Assembly: GCA_050250875.1 (NCBI GenBank)
Contig: JBFWNV010000001.1
Span: 1,488,001-1,552,000, forward strand
Direction of reading: 5' to 3'
DNA: 64,000 nucleotides
DNA from: CAWAYR01 sp050250875
GTDB lineage: Bacteria > Acidobacteriota > Vicinamibacteria > Vicinamibacterales > UBA2999
Under the pieces are notes generated by a model. It was not told where the DNA came from. It saw nothing but the letters and a program-made list of their open reading frames with translations, and did no database searches. Below, one piece after another: positions 24,735 through 33,949 of the stretch (its first letter is position 1; each line of letters begins with the position of its first letter). The position numbers were made by a program, and so were the translations under genes.

Positions 24735-27380
24735 CTACTCGGTGCGGAGCGCCTGCATCACGTCGACGCGCGAGGCTCGCGCCGCCGGCAGCAGCGCTGC
24801 CAGCACCGCTGCGGCGGCCAGCAGCGTGGCGGCGCCGGCCAGCGGGACGGCGTCCGGCAGACGCAGCTGGTCGACGTAGCTGGTCGCGACGGCCGCAACG
24901 GCGTAGCCGCCGAGCGCGCCGGCGGCCAGCCCGACGGCGACAATCGTCGCGCCCTCGCGCAGCACGTCGAACAGCAGGCTGGCCGGCGTCGAGCCGATGG
25001 CCAGCCGCACGCCGAACTCGCGCGTGCGGGCGCTCACCGAGAAGGCCAGCACGCCGGCCACGCCGACCACGGCGATGAGCAGCGCGACGGCGGCGAAGCC
25101 CGAGAGCACGAAGGCGTTCAGCCGATCGGGCGCGAGGACCTCGGCGCGGATGTCTTCCAGCGTCGCCGCCCGCTCCACCGGCTGATTGGCGAGCGAGTCG
25201 CGGATGGCGCGCGTCACCGCCGGGAGCAGCGCATAGGGATCGCCGGCGGTGTGCACGAACAGCCGCCCGGCCACGCCGACCTGCTGCACCGGCTGGTAGA
25301 CGGTCATGGCCGGACCGCGGACCACGTTCTCGTCGTCGACGTCGGCGACCACGCCGACGATCCGCCGCGGCGTCGGCGCGCCCGACGTGAGCAGGCGATC
25401 GGTCCACCAGAACGAGCGGCCCACCGCTTCGCCGGTGGGGAACAGCCGCTGGGCGATGCTCTGGCTGATGATCGCGACCGGCGCGGCCCCGCGGCGGTCG
25501 TCGTCGGTGAAGTCGCGGCCGGCGACGAGGGGCACGCCGAGCACGGCGAAGAAGCCCGGCGACACCATCCGCAGGCGGCCGTGCGGGTCGCCCTCGCCGT
25601 CGGCGGGCGTGTAGCCCTCGACCCGGAAGGTGAAGCCGGGGCCGAAGCTGCCGGCGTCGCGCCACGGCACGAAGCTGCCGAGCGCCACGCCGTCGACGCC
25701 GGGCAGCGCCGCGACCTTGCGTGTCATCTCGACGTAGTTGGCCATCTCGGCGGCGTTCTGCGTGCCGATCGACGGCGTCGGCACGTCGAGCGCGAGCACG
25801 CGGCGCATGTCGTAGCCGGTCTGGGCAGTCTGCAGGGCGACGATCGCGGCCAGCAGCGTGCCGGCCGCGGCCAGCAGCACGAACGAGAAGGCGATCTGCG
25901 CCATCGCGAAGCCGCGCAGGCGACGGGTGGCGCCCGAGGTGATCCGCACCGAGCCGTTCGACAGCGCCAGCCCGGGTGGAACGGCGCCCGCCGGCGTCGT
26001 TCCCGGCAGCGTGGGCACGAAGGCGAGCAGTACCGCCGCGGCCATCGCCAGGGCCGCGCCGACCCAGAGCACGCTGCCGTCCACGGTGACCTCGAGGGCG
26101 CGCACCGAGAAGCGGGAGGCGTAGCGGGCCACCACCGCCACCAGCGGACGCGCCAGCAGCACGCCGAGCACGGCCCCGGCGCCGCAGAGCACCAGGCTCT
26201 CGGCGAGCAGCGTGCGGCGCAGCGCGCCGCGGCTGGCGCCCAGGGCGGCCCGCACCGCCAGCTCGCCTTCGCGTCGGATCGAGCGGGCGAGGATCAGGTT
26301 GGCGACGTTCGAGCAGGCGATGACGAAGACGACGGCGGCGGCGCCGAGCAGCACCAGCAGGATGGTGCGTGCCGGCGCGGTGATCTGCTCGCGCAGCAGG
26401 CGCGCCGCCAGCGCCATGTCGGCGCTGGCCGGATACGACTCGGGGTGCTCGCGCATCATCGCGGCGTGAACGGCGGTCAGCTCCGCACGGGCCGCCTCGA
26501 CCGTCGCGCCCGGTGCCAGGCGAGCGAACAGCTCGGTCATCCGGTGGCTGCGCCCGGTGACCATCGTCGCGCCCAGGTGGTGCGGGCTGGTGACGACGTT
26601 GGCGATGATCTCGGTGTCGGCGGGATACGGCACCGACGGCTCGAGCACGCCGACGATGGTGGCGCTGCGCGGCCCGAGGCGGATGGTGCGGCCGACGAGC
26701 GACGGGTCCGCGTTCAGCGCCGTCGTCCAGAACCGGTGCGTGAGCACGGCCACGCCGGCGGCGTTCTCGCCGTCGTCGCTGCGGTCGATGAGGCGGCCCA
26801 GGATCGGCCTGAGGCCCATCACGTCGAAGAACGAGCCGCCCACCACGCCGGCCTTGACAACGCGCGGCTCGCCCAGCCCGATCATCGTGAAGTCGATGGT
26901 GGAGAAGTCGCCGAACGCCGTCACGGTGGTCGTCCGCGCCTTGAAGTCGTCGATCTCGGGCACCGAGAACGTCGCGTTGTCGGCGCCCAGCCCGGGCGCG
27001 CTCTGGCGGATGTAGAGCAGGCGGTTCTCGTCGCGGTTCACGAGCGGCCGCAGCAGCACGCCGCGGACGACGCTGAAGATGGCGGCGTTGGCGCCGATGC
27101 CCAGAGCGAGGGTGACGACGACGGTGGCGGCCAGCCCCTTGGCGCGCAGCAGCGACCGCAAGCCGACGCGCATGTCCTGGAGCAGGGCGGCGGCGCCGTC
27201 GAACCACCGGCTGTACCACACGCGGCGCATCTCCTCGCGCAGCGCCGGCACGTAGCCGAGTTCGCGGAGCGCCGCCAGGCGGGCGGCCGCGGGCGATTCG
27301 CCGCGGGCGATCCGCTCCTGGATCGCCAGCTCGAGGTGGCCGCGAATCTCGTCGTCCAGATCGCGTTGGTCGGGGCGCAC
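24735..27380 (-). CDS. ADOP-type permease (MacB/FtsX family), second of a tandem pair
   Basis: 881 residues from the GTG at 27380, chosen because AGGAGG lies five bases upstream; longer in-frame starts would overlap the previous gene. Residues ~5-60 carry the ADOP prefix (RDLDDEIRGHLELAIQER, AARLAALRELGY). Then comes a MacB-type periplasmic domain after the first membrane helix (VVVTLALGIGANAAIFSVV), FtsX helices (AAAVVFVIACSNVANLILAR and following), a second periplasmic domain and a final FtsX unit ending PAARASRVDVMQALRTE. Unlike MacB it has no ATPase domain, hence orphan permease. The function is unproven; roles in efflux or envelope stress are proposed by homology. It lies 30 bases after the other ADOP. 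Confidence 0.9.
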   Translation of the reverse strand: MRPDQRDLDDEIRGHLELAIQERIARGESPAAARLAALRELGYVPALREEMRRVWYSRWFDGAAALLQDMRVGLRSLLRAKGLAATVVVTLALGIGANAAIFSVVRGVLLRPLVNRDENRLLYIRQSAPGLGADNATFSVPEIDDFKARTTTVTAFGDFSTIDFTMIGLGEPRVVKAGVVGGSFFDVMGLRPILGRLIDRSDDGENAAGVAVLTHRFWTTALNADPSLVGRTIRLGPRSATIVGVLEPSVPYPADTEIIANVVTSPHHLGATMVTGRSHRMTELFARLAPGATVEAARAELTAVHAAMMREHPESYPASADMALAARLLREQITAPARTILLVLLGAAAVVFVIACSNVANLILARSIRREGELAVRAALGASRGALRRTLLAESLVLCGAGAVLGVLLARPLVAVVARYASRFSVRALEVTVDGSVLWVGAALAMAAAVLLAFVPTLPGTTPAGAVPPGLALSNGSVRITSGATRRLRGFAMAQIAFSFVLLAAAGTLLAAIVALQTAQTGYDMRRVLALDVPTPSIGTQNAAEMANYVEMTRKVAALPGVDGVALGSFVPWRDAGSFGPGFTFRVEGYTPADGEGDPHGRLRMVSPGFFAVLGVPLVAGRDFTDDDRRGAAPVAIISQSIAQRLFPTGEAVGRSFWWTDRLLTSGAPTPRRIVGVVADVDDENVVRGPAMTVYQPVQQVGVAGRLFVHTAGDPYALLPAVTRAIRDSLANQPVERAATLEDIRAEVLAPDRLNAFVLSGFAAVALLIAVVGVAGVLAFSVSARTREFGVRLAIGSTPASLLFDVLREGATIVAVGLAAGALGGYAVAAVATSYVDQLRLPDAVPLAGAATLLAAAAVLAALLPAARASRVDVMQALRTE

Positions 27381-27409
27381 GGAGCCTCCTGTAGTGTGAA
27401 CGGGCGACC

Positions 27410-30061
27410 CTACTGGTGTCGCAGCACGCCGAGCGGGTTGGTCCGCGCCGCGCGCCACGCCGGTACGACGGTGGCGGCGACCACGCCGCCGAGGACGACG
27501 GCGAGGGCCAGCGAGAACGGCCCGGCGTCGGCAGCGCCGACGCCGTAGACGACGCTGCCGAGCAGCCGCGTCACGGCCAGCGCCGCGACGAGGCCGACGA
27601 GCGCGCCGGCCAGGCCGAGCCGCAGGCCGCGGCCGACGAAGCGCCGCACGATCGAGCTGCGCGACGCGCCAAGGGCGAGGCGGATGCCGATCTCGTGGCG
27701 GCTCTGCCGCACCGCGTAGGCCACCAGCCCGTAGGTGCCCAAGGCGGCCAGGGCCATGCCGACGGCGCCGAAGAGCGGCAGCATCGTGGCCAGCAGGTCG
27801 AAGAACAGGAACGCGCCGGTGGTGCCGCGGGCCAGCGACCGCGCCTGCGGGATCGGCAGGTCGGGGTCCAGCGCCTCGACGAAGCCGCGCGCCTGCGCGA
27901 CCAGGGCGTCAGCCGCACCGGGGCCGCGGACGTGCAGTTGCATGGCCGGCCGGTAGGCCTGGAAGAACGGCAGGTAGACGTACGGACGCGGCGCCTCGTT
28001 GATCCGCGAGTACTTCACGTCGGCGGCAACGCCGACCACGGTGCGCCAGTCGCCCTCTCCCAGCCGGACCCGCCTGCCGACCGCCGCCGCCGGGCTGCCC
28101 CAGAAGCGCTCGGCGAGGGTGCGGTTGACGACCGCCACCGGTGCCGACGCGGCGTCGTCGTGGTCGTCGAACTCGCGCCCGGCCACGAGGGCGATGCGCA
28201 GCGTGCGCAGGTAGTCGGGGCCGACGGTGTTGTACATGAACGCCAGGTCTTCGCCCCGGGGCGGGGTGTAGCCGTCGATGGCGGCGCGTTCGATGCGGGT
28301 GTCGAGCAGACCGAGCGGGGTGTGCTCGGCCAGCGTCGCCGACTGCACGCCGGCGCCGGCGCGGGCGGCGTCGAGCAGCTGGCGGTAGAACGTGCGGCCC
28401 CTGGCGGCGTCGTAGCCCTGGGGTTTGACGTTGAGCCGGACCACGGCCACTCCCTGCTTGTCGAAGCCGGGATCGGCCTGCCGCGCTGCCTCGACCCCGC
28501 GGATGGCCAGGCCGGCGCCGATGAGCAGCATCAGCGAGACGGCCACCTGGGTCACGACCAGGCCGGCGCGGAAACGCCCGCGGGAGGCGCCGCGGGGCGA
28601 GGCGTCCTCGTTGATGGCCGTCACCAGCGCGACGCGGGAGCTCTGCAGCGCCGGGGCGAATCCGAAGACGAGCGCGCAGACGACGGCGACCAGCGTCGTG
28701 AAGCCGATGACCAGGGCGTCGACCTCGACGTTGAGGTGCAGCCGCTGCGGCGCGGCGAGCTGCTCGGCGTAGGCGACCAGCGGCGGTACGCCGCTCCATG
28801 AGAGCAGCAGGCCGAGCACGCCGCCCGGGATCGCCAGCACGAGGTTCTCGAGGACGAGCAGCCGGACGATCCGCGGCCGCGTCGCGCCGAGCGCGAGCCG
28901 TACGGCGATCTCACCGCGCCGCGACAGGCCGCGCACCAGCACCAGGCCGGCGAGATTGGCGCAGGCGATGAGCAGCACCAGCAGCCCCATCGTGCCGAGC
29001 GCCGTCAGCGTCGGCATGATGTAGGTGGGGCCGGTGCCCGGTGAGCGCAGGAACGGCACGACGCGCATCGTCAGGGCCGGCGCGTCGGGCGGACGGCTGC
29101 CGGTGTCGGCGGCCCACAGGGCGTCGAGTTCGGCGGCGGCGGCCTCGCGGGTGAGGCCCGGATTGAGATACCCGTGCAGGTAGAACAGCCCGGCGCGGCG
29201 ATCGGCGAGGATGCCGGACGGCGTCGGCGCCAGGCTGGAGAAGGTGAAGCCCAGATCCGGTGCCGTCAGCACCGGGACGAACAGCTCGATGTCGTAGCTG
29301 ACGATGGTGCCGTGGAAGCCCGGCGCGGCGACGCCGACCACGGTGAGGATCTGGCGGTTGACCTCGATCGTGCGGCCGACGATGGCCGGATCGGCGGCGA
29401 AGTCGCGCCGCCAGATGCCGTCGCTGAGGACGACGACGGGATGGCGGCCGGGGGCGATCTCGTCACTCGGCGTGAGGGTGCGGCCGAGGGCGGCATCGAC
29501 GCCGAGCGCGGCGAAGTAGCCGCCGGTGACGAGTTCAGCCGAGACCTGGCGGGCGTCGCGCCCGCGGCCCAGCGTCACTTCCGCGAGGGCCGACCCGAAG
29601 ACGCTGGCAAACGATCGGGTGCCGTCGCGGAGGCGCTCGTAGTCGGGATACGAGAAGCGGACGGCGCGTCCCGTCGAGGTCTCGCCGTAGGCGACCGCCA
29701 GGCCGCGTCCGTCCACGCCGCTGAGCGGGGTGAGCGCGATGCCCTTCAGCATGGTGAACACGGCGGCGTTCAGCCCGATGCCCAGGGTGAGGACGGCGAT
29801 CACCGTGAGGGAGAAGGCCCGCTGCGCGGCCAGGGTGCGCACGGCGTAGCGGAGGTCGCTGGCGAGGTCGGCCAGGGCGTCCACCCACGCGGCGTGCCAG
29901 ACCTGCCGCATCGATTCCCGGACGGCCGGCACGTAGCCGAGGTCATGCAGTGCCGCCAGGCGCGCCGCTTCCGGCGACTCGCCGCGATCGACGCGCTCCT
30001 TGATCGCCAGGGCGAGGTGGCCGCGGATTTCGTCGTCGAGCTCGCGATGGTCGGGCGGCAC
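27410..30061 (-). CDS. ADOP-type permease (MacB/FtsX family), first of a tandem pair
   Basis: 883 residues, GTG start at 30061. It has the ADOP prefix (RELDDEIRGHLALAIKER, ARLAALHDLGYVPAVRES), the first helix VIAVLTLGIGLNAAVFTML, a MacB-like periplasmic domain, FtsX helices (LLVLLIACANLAGLVLVRG), a second periplasmic domain, and a C-terminal FtsX unit (HEIGIRLALGASRSSIVRR) ending VPAWRAARTNPLGVLRHQ. It resembles the gene at 24735 throughout in order, but only moderately in sequence, so the duplication is old. The PadR gene ends 18 bases upstream, giving a PadR-ADOP-ADOP operon controlled from the operator at 30441. Confidence 0.9.
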   Translation of the reverse strand: MPPDHRELDDEIRGHLALAIKERVDRGESPEAARLAALHDLGYVPAVRESMRQVWHAAWVDALADLASDLRYAVRTLAAQRAFSLTVIAVLTLGIGLNAAVFTMLKGIALTPLSGVDGRGLAVAYGETSTGRAVRFSYPDYERLRDGTRSFASVFGSALAEVTLGRGRDARQVSAELVTGGYFAALGVDAALGRTLTPSDEIAPGRHPVVVLSDGIWRRDFAADPAIVGRTIEVNRQILTVVGVAAPGFHGTIVSYDIELFVPVLTAPDLGFTFSSLAPTPSGILADRRAGLFYLHGYLNPGLTREAAAAELDALWAADTGSRPPDAPALTMRVVPFLRSPGTGPTYIMPTLTALGTMGLLVLLIACANLAGLVLVRGLSRRGEIAVRLALGATRPRIVRLLVLENLVLAIPGGVLGLLLSWSGVPPLVAYAEQLAAPQRLHLNVEVDALVIGFTTLVAVVCALVFGFAPALQSSRVALVTAINEDASPRGASRGRFRAGLVVTQVAVSLMLLIGAGLAIRGVEAARQADPGFDKQGVAVVRLNVKPQGYDAARGRTFYRQLLDAARAGAGVQSATLAEHTPLGLLDTRIERAAIDGYTPPRGEDLAFMYNTVGPDYLRTLRIALVAGREFDDHDDAASAPVAVVNRTLAERFWGSPAAAVGRRVRLGEGDWRTVVGVAADVKYSRINEAPRPYVYLPFFQAYRPAMQLHVRGPGAADALVAQARGFVEALDPDLPIPQARSLARGTTGAFLFFDLLATMLPLFGAVGMALAALGTYGLVAYAVRQSRHEIGIRLALGASRSSIVRRFVGRGLRLGLAGALVGLVAALAVTRLLGSVVYGVGAADAGPFSLALAVVLGGVVAATVVPAWRAARTNPLGVLRHQ

Positions 30062-30079
30062 GGGCGCGCTCCCTGGTCC

Positions 30080-30439
30080 TTAGTCGTCGCCGGCGGGTGC
30101 CGGGTTCATGACGCGGCCGATGGCGTGCACCAGCTGCGTCCAGCGATCCCGCTCGCGGGTCAGCTGGGCCCTGCCGGCGGCGGTCAGGCGGTAGTACTTG
30201 GCGCGCTGATTGGCCTCGCTCACGCCCCATTCCGAGCTGAGCCAGCCGCGCTTCTCGAGGCGGTGCAGCGCCGGGTAGAGCGATCCGGTTTCGACGCGCA
30301 GCAGGTCCTCGGACTGCGCGCGGATCGTCTGGCCGATGCCGTGGCCGTGCTGCGGCCCCCACTGCAGGGTGCGGAGGATCAGCATGTCGAGCGTGCCCTG
30401 CAGCAGGTCGAGGCGTCGATCGTCGGGTGTCCGGGCCAT
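30080..30439 (-). CDS. PadR-family transcriptional repressor
   Basis: 119 residues, typical for a short PadR. The winged helix is clear: DLLQGTLDMLILRTLQWGPQHGHGI, then LLRVETGSLYPALHRLEKRGWL and the wing AKYYRLTAAGRAQL. In Acidobacteriota this type nearly always precedes ADOP permeases. Genes follow in the order PadR, ADOP, ADOP with small gaps. No Shine-Dalgarno sequence is visible upstream of the ATG; instead the operator palindromes come within one base of it, so the transcript may be near-leaderless. The ligand is unknown. Confidence 0.92.
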   Translation of the reverse strand: MARTPDDRRLDLLQGTLDMLILRTLQWGPQHGHGIGQTIRAQSEDLLRVETGSLYPALHRLEKRGWLSSEWGVSEANQRAKYYRLTAAGRAQLTRERDRWTQLVHAIGRVMNPAPAGDD

Positions 30440-30440
30440 G

Positions 30441-30480
30441 ATGTAGACACTCTACGGCCTAAGACGTAGACCGTCTACAT
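30441..30480. promoter_or_regulatory. PadR operator: nested ATGTAGAC...GTCTACAT palindromes
   Basis: ATGTAGAC (30441-30448) and GTCTACAT (30473-30480) form a perfect 8-base inverted repeat. Within it lie two half-units of the form YGTAGA-N3-TCTACR (30442-30456 and 30465-30479). ATGT...ACAT ends are the usual PadR recognition pattern. It abuts the PadR start codon, which fits autorepression of the PadR-ADOP operon. Confidence 0.75.
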
Positions 30481-30494
30481 CAAGTTCCTCCAGA

Positions 30495-31397
30495 TCACAT
30501 TTGGCGCTCGGCAGACTTTCGGGCCACGGCGAGGAAGGCGTCGACGACCGGGCGGACCGGTCCGCTGGGCCGGACCATCGACAGCGGGACCGTCGCGCGC
30601 GGGATGCGCTTGTAGACGACGCCGGCCCACGCCATCCGCTGCACCGTCTCGGGCACGATGGTCACGCCGACGCCGGCGCCGACCAGCCCGACCGTGGTGT
30701 AGACCTCGCGACTTTCCTGAACCACCGTCGGCGTGAAGCCGGCCGCGCGGCAGAGGCGGATCACCTGCTCGTACAGCTGGGGTGCGATCGCCCGCGGGAA
30801 CAGCACCCAGGGCTCGCGGGCCAACGCCGCCACCGGCACCCTCGCGGCGGCGGCCCGCGGATGGTCGCGCGGCAGCGCGATCAGCAACGGCTCGCGGGCC
30901 AGCCGTTCGACGTGCAGGCGCGGGTCGGCCTCGGCGCCGCGCACGAAGCCGACGTCGAGGTCGCCGTGGACGAGCGCCTGAATCTGGTCGGCGGTCGGCA
31001 GCTCGCGCAGGTCGACGCGCACGGCGGGATGCCGCAGCCGGAAGGTGCGCACCGCGTGGGCGAGGGTGGAGAGCATCAGCGTCGGGCCGAAGCCGACGCG
31101 CAGCACGCCGGCCTGGCCGGCGTGCGCCTGCCGCGCCGCCTCGACGGCGGCGTGCACCTCGCGCAGGATCCGCCGCGCCGCATCGTCGAGCGCCCGTCCG
31201 GCGTCGGTGACCAGCACCTGCCGGGTGTGCCGATCCAGCAGCCGCGCGCCGATGGCGGCCTCGAGCTGCCGGATCTGCACGCTCAGCGCCGGTTGCGACA
31301 CGCCGACGCGGACCGCCGCCCGGCCGACGTGGCGCTCCTCGACGCCGGCCCGGACGCAGCGGAGCAGGCGCAGCGTCGGCACGAGCCCCTCACACAT
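30495..31397 (-). CDS. LysR-type transcriptional regulator, divergent from the tyrosine-catabolism operon
   Basis: 300 residues. The winged HTH (AAVRVGVSQPALSVQIRQLEAAIGARLLDRHTRQV) is followed by the co-inducer domain with GVLRVGFGPTLMLSTLAHAV, the QALVHGDLDVGFVRG hinge and VGLVGAGVGVTIVPETVQ. The size is right for the family. It is transcribed away from the uncharacterised gene and hppD across 71 bases, the usual layout for a LysR regulator and its target. The ligand is probably an intermediate of tyrosine or homogentisate breakdown (inference). The start ATG at 31397 sits inside a palindrome (31389-31405). Confidence 0.92.
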   Translation of the reverse strand: MCEGLVPTLRLLRCVRAGVEERHVGRAAVRVGVSQPALSVQIRQLEAAIGARLLDRHTRQVLVTDAGRALDDAARRILREVHAAVEAARQAHAGQAGVLRVGFGPTLMLSTLAHAVRTFRLRHPAVRVDLRELPTADQIQALVHGDLDVGFVRGAEADPRLHVERLAREPLLIALPRDHPRAAAARVPVAALAREPWVLFPRAIAPQLYEQVIRLCRAAGFTPTVVQESREVYTTVGLVGAGVGVTIVPETVQRMAWAGVVYKRIPRATVPLSMVRPSGPVRPVVDAFLAVARKSAERQM

Positions 31398-31405
31398 AGT
31401 GTGAG
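31389..31405. promoter_or_regulatory. Palindrome over the LysR start codon (CTCACAC-N3-GTGTGAG)
   Basis: CTCACAC and GTGTGAG form a perfect 7-base inverted repeat around ATA; the ATA contains the first two bases of the LysR start codon on the minus strand. It could be an autoregulatory operator or an mRNA hairpin that hides the start. Confidence 0.5.
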
Positions 31406-31410
31406 TTTAT

Positions 31411-31434
31411 CAATCGCGATGCGCATCGGTATTG
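31411..31434. promoter_or_regulatory. Candidate LysR binding site between the divergent genes
   Basis: CAAT-CG-CGATGC-GCATCG-GT-ATTG is a 24-base palindrome with mismatches only at two positions per arm. It lies 35 bases before the start of the gene at 31469 and 14 bases before the LysR start, and contains the T-N11-A spacing typical of LysR boxes. Confidence 0.6.
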
Positions 31435-31468
31435 GACATATGAGTGCCGGGGCTGCGACAGTGAGCAC

Positions 31469-32380
31469 GTGACCCCCTCGTCGGTCCACGCGCTGCTCGC
31501 CGGCGTCGTCGACTACGCCGGCCTGTTCCCGCCCGCGGCCCTGCCGATGGCCGAGGCGGTCCGGGAATACGCCGCGGCGCGCGCCGGCGCCGAGGCCTGG
31601 CTGCTCGGCCGCTTCGTGTGCCCGGCCGGGCGTCTGGCCGACCTCGCCGCCGCGCTCGGGACGACGCCGGTGCCGGGGCTGCTCGTGAGCGCCATCGTCG
31701 CCGACCGGTCGACCGACGACGTCGCGGCGATCGCCTCGTTCAACGACCGGGCGTCCGTGCACGGGGCCCGGGTGGACACGGTGGAGGCGAAGCCGGCGAC
31801 GGCCGACGGCGTGGACTGGCTGGCCGACGCCTTTCCGACGATGGCCGAGATCTACGTCGAAGTCGTACCCGGCGACGACCTCGACCGCTGGCTGGCGCGG
31901 ATCGCCGCCCGAGGCGTGCGCGCCAAGATCCGCACCGGCGGCCTCACCGCCGAAGCCTTCCCCGCCGCCGGCGCGCTCGGCGCGTTCCTGGCCGCGGCCG
32001 TGCGCCACGGCGTGCCCTTCAAGGCCACCGCCGGCCTGCACCATGCGGTCCGCGGCGACTACCGGCTCACCTATGCACCCGACGCCGCGTCGGCGTCGAT
32101 GTACGGCTATCTGAACGTGCTGCTGGCGGCGGCGGCGCTGCGCATGGGCCGCCCCTCCGGCGTGGCCGAAGCCATCCTCACGGCCAGCGACGCCACGACA
32201 CTCACATTCACCAACGACGCCGTGCGGTGGGGCGACGAGACGTTCCCCCTGCCGGTGCTGCGCGACACCCGCGCGCGCCATCTCACGAGCTTCGGCTCGT
32301 GCTCGTTCCGCGAGCCGGCCGAGGAACTGCACGCCCTGACCGCGGCCGCCGCATCTCACGCCACCGAGCGGCGGAGCTGA
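31469..32380 (+). CDS. Conserved protein of unknown function, first gene of the homogentisate operon
   Basis: 303 residues, GTG start. No domain was recognised. Conserved-looking stretches: VVDYAGLFPPAALPM at the N-terminus, AEAWLLGRFVCPAGRL, IYVEVVPGDDL, VRAKIRTGGLTAEAFPA, VPFKATAGLHHAVRG, and LTSFGSCSFREP near the end. The alternation of beta strands and helices with an Arg-Thr-Gly-Gly turn and a Lys-Ala-Thr motif resembles TIM-barrel enzymes. No signal or membrane segment is present. It lies 28 bases before hppD under the LysR site, so it should act on tyrosine or homogentisate metabolism. Since no maleylacetoacetate isomerase is visible in the operon, it is a candidate for that or a side step (inference). 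Confidence 0.82.
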   Translation: MTPSSVHALLAGVVDYAGLFPPAALPMAEAVREYAAARAGAEAWLLGRFVCPAGRLADLAAALGTTPVPGLLVSAIVADRSTDDVAAIASFNDRASVHGARVDTVEAKPATADGVDWLADAFPTMAEIYVEVVPGDDLDRWLARIAARGVRAKIRTGGLTAEAFPAAGALGAFLAAAVRHGVPFKATAGLHHAVRGDYRLTYAPDAASASMYGYLNVLLAAAALRMGRPSGVAEAILTASDATTLTFTNDAVRWGDETFPLPVLRDTRARHLTSFGSCSFREPAEELHALTAAAASHATERRS

Positions 32381-32408
32381 CGTTCGCCCCACGCCGAGGA
32401 GATCATCG

Positions 32409-33524
<1,116 letters not shown>

Positions 33525-33570
33525 CCGCTGACCGCCGACGCGCTGATGGCTTCCCGGAGGCCGGCGACGC

Positions 33571-33894
33571 ATGCCCTGGATTGAAGCCGCCACCCGCGCG
33601 GACTTCGGCGACCGCGACATGATCGGCGTGCGGGTCGGCGGCCGGCCGATCGCGCTCTACGCCCTGGCCGACGGCGTCTATGCCACCGGCAACGTCTGCC
33701 CGCACCTGGGCGCGCTGCTGTCGTTCGGCTGCGTCGTGGACGGCTGGGTCGAGTGTCCGATGCACCACGCGCTGTTCGACATCCGCACCGGGATCAGCGA
33801 TGGCAGCGTCACCGACCGAAATGTGAGAACGTTCCCCGTGAAGGTGGAGGGCGATCGGATCTGGGTCGACCTCCCCGAGGAGCCCGCGTCGTGA
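33571..33894 (+). CDS. Rieske [2Fe-2S] ferredoxin
   Basis: 107 residues. The cluster ligands are Cys43 and His45 (CPHLG) and Cys62 and His65 (CPMHHALFD), the two-box pattern of soluble Rieske ferredoxins that serve oxygenases. The short length and lack of a signal peptide fit a cytoplasmic electron carrier. It sits between hppD and hmgA on the same strand. Neither enzyme needs a Rieske partner, so it may serve an aromatic-ring oxygenase encoded elsewhere, or another step of this route (inference). A palindromic repeat-like sequence follows in the 55-base gap to hmgA. Confidence 0.93.
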   Translation: MPWIEAATRADFGDRDMIGVRVGGRPIALYALADGVYATGNVCPHLGALLSFGCVVDGWVECPMHHALFDIRTGISDGSVTDRNVRTFPVKVEGDRIWVDLPEEPAS

Positions 33895-33919
33895 GCCAAA
33901 CGAGCCAGGAAACGATACC

Positions 33920-33934
33920 GGGGGGCCTGTCCCC
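33920..33934. repeat. Short G/C palindrome before hmgA (GGGGGCCTGTCCCC type)
   Basis: An imperfect palindrome with GGGG and CCCC arms around CCTGT. It resembles the GGGGCCAGGCCCC and GGGACAG units elsewhere in the window and lies 16-30 bases before the hmgA start, where it could also fold in the mRNA. Confidence 0.45.
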
Positions 33935-33949
33935 AATTGTGGTGTTGTC

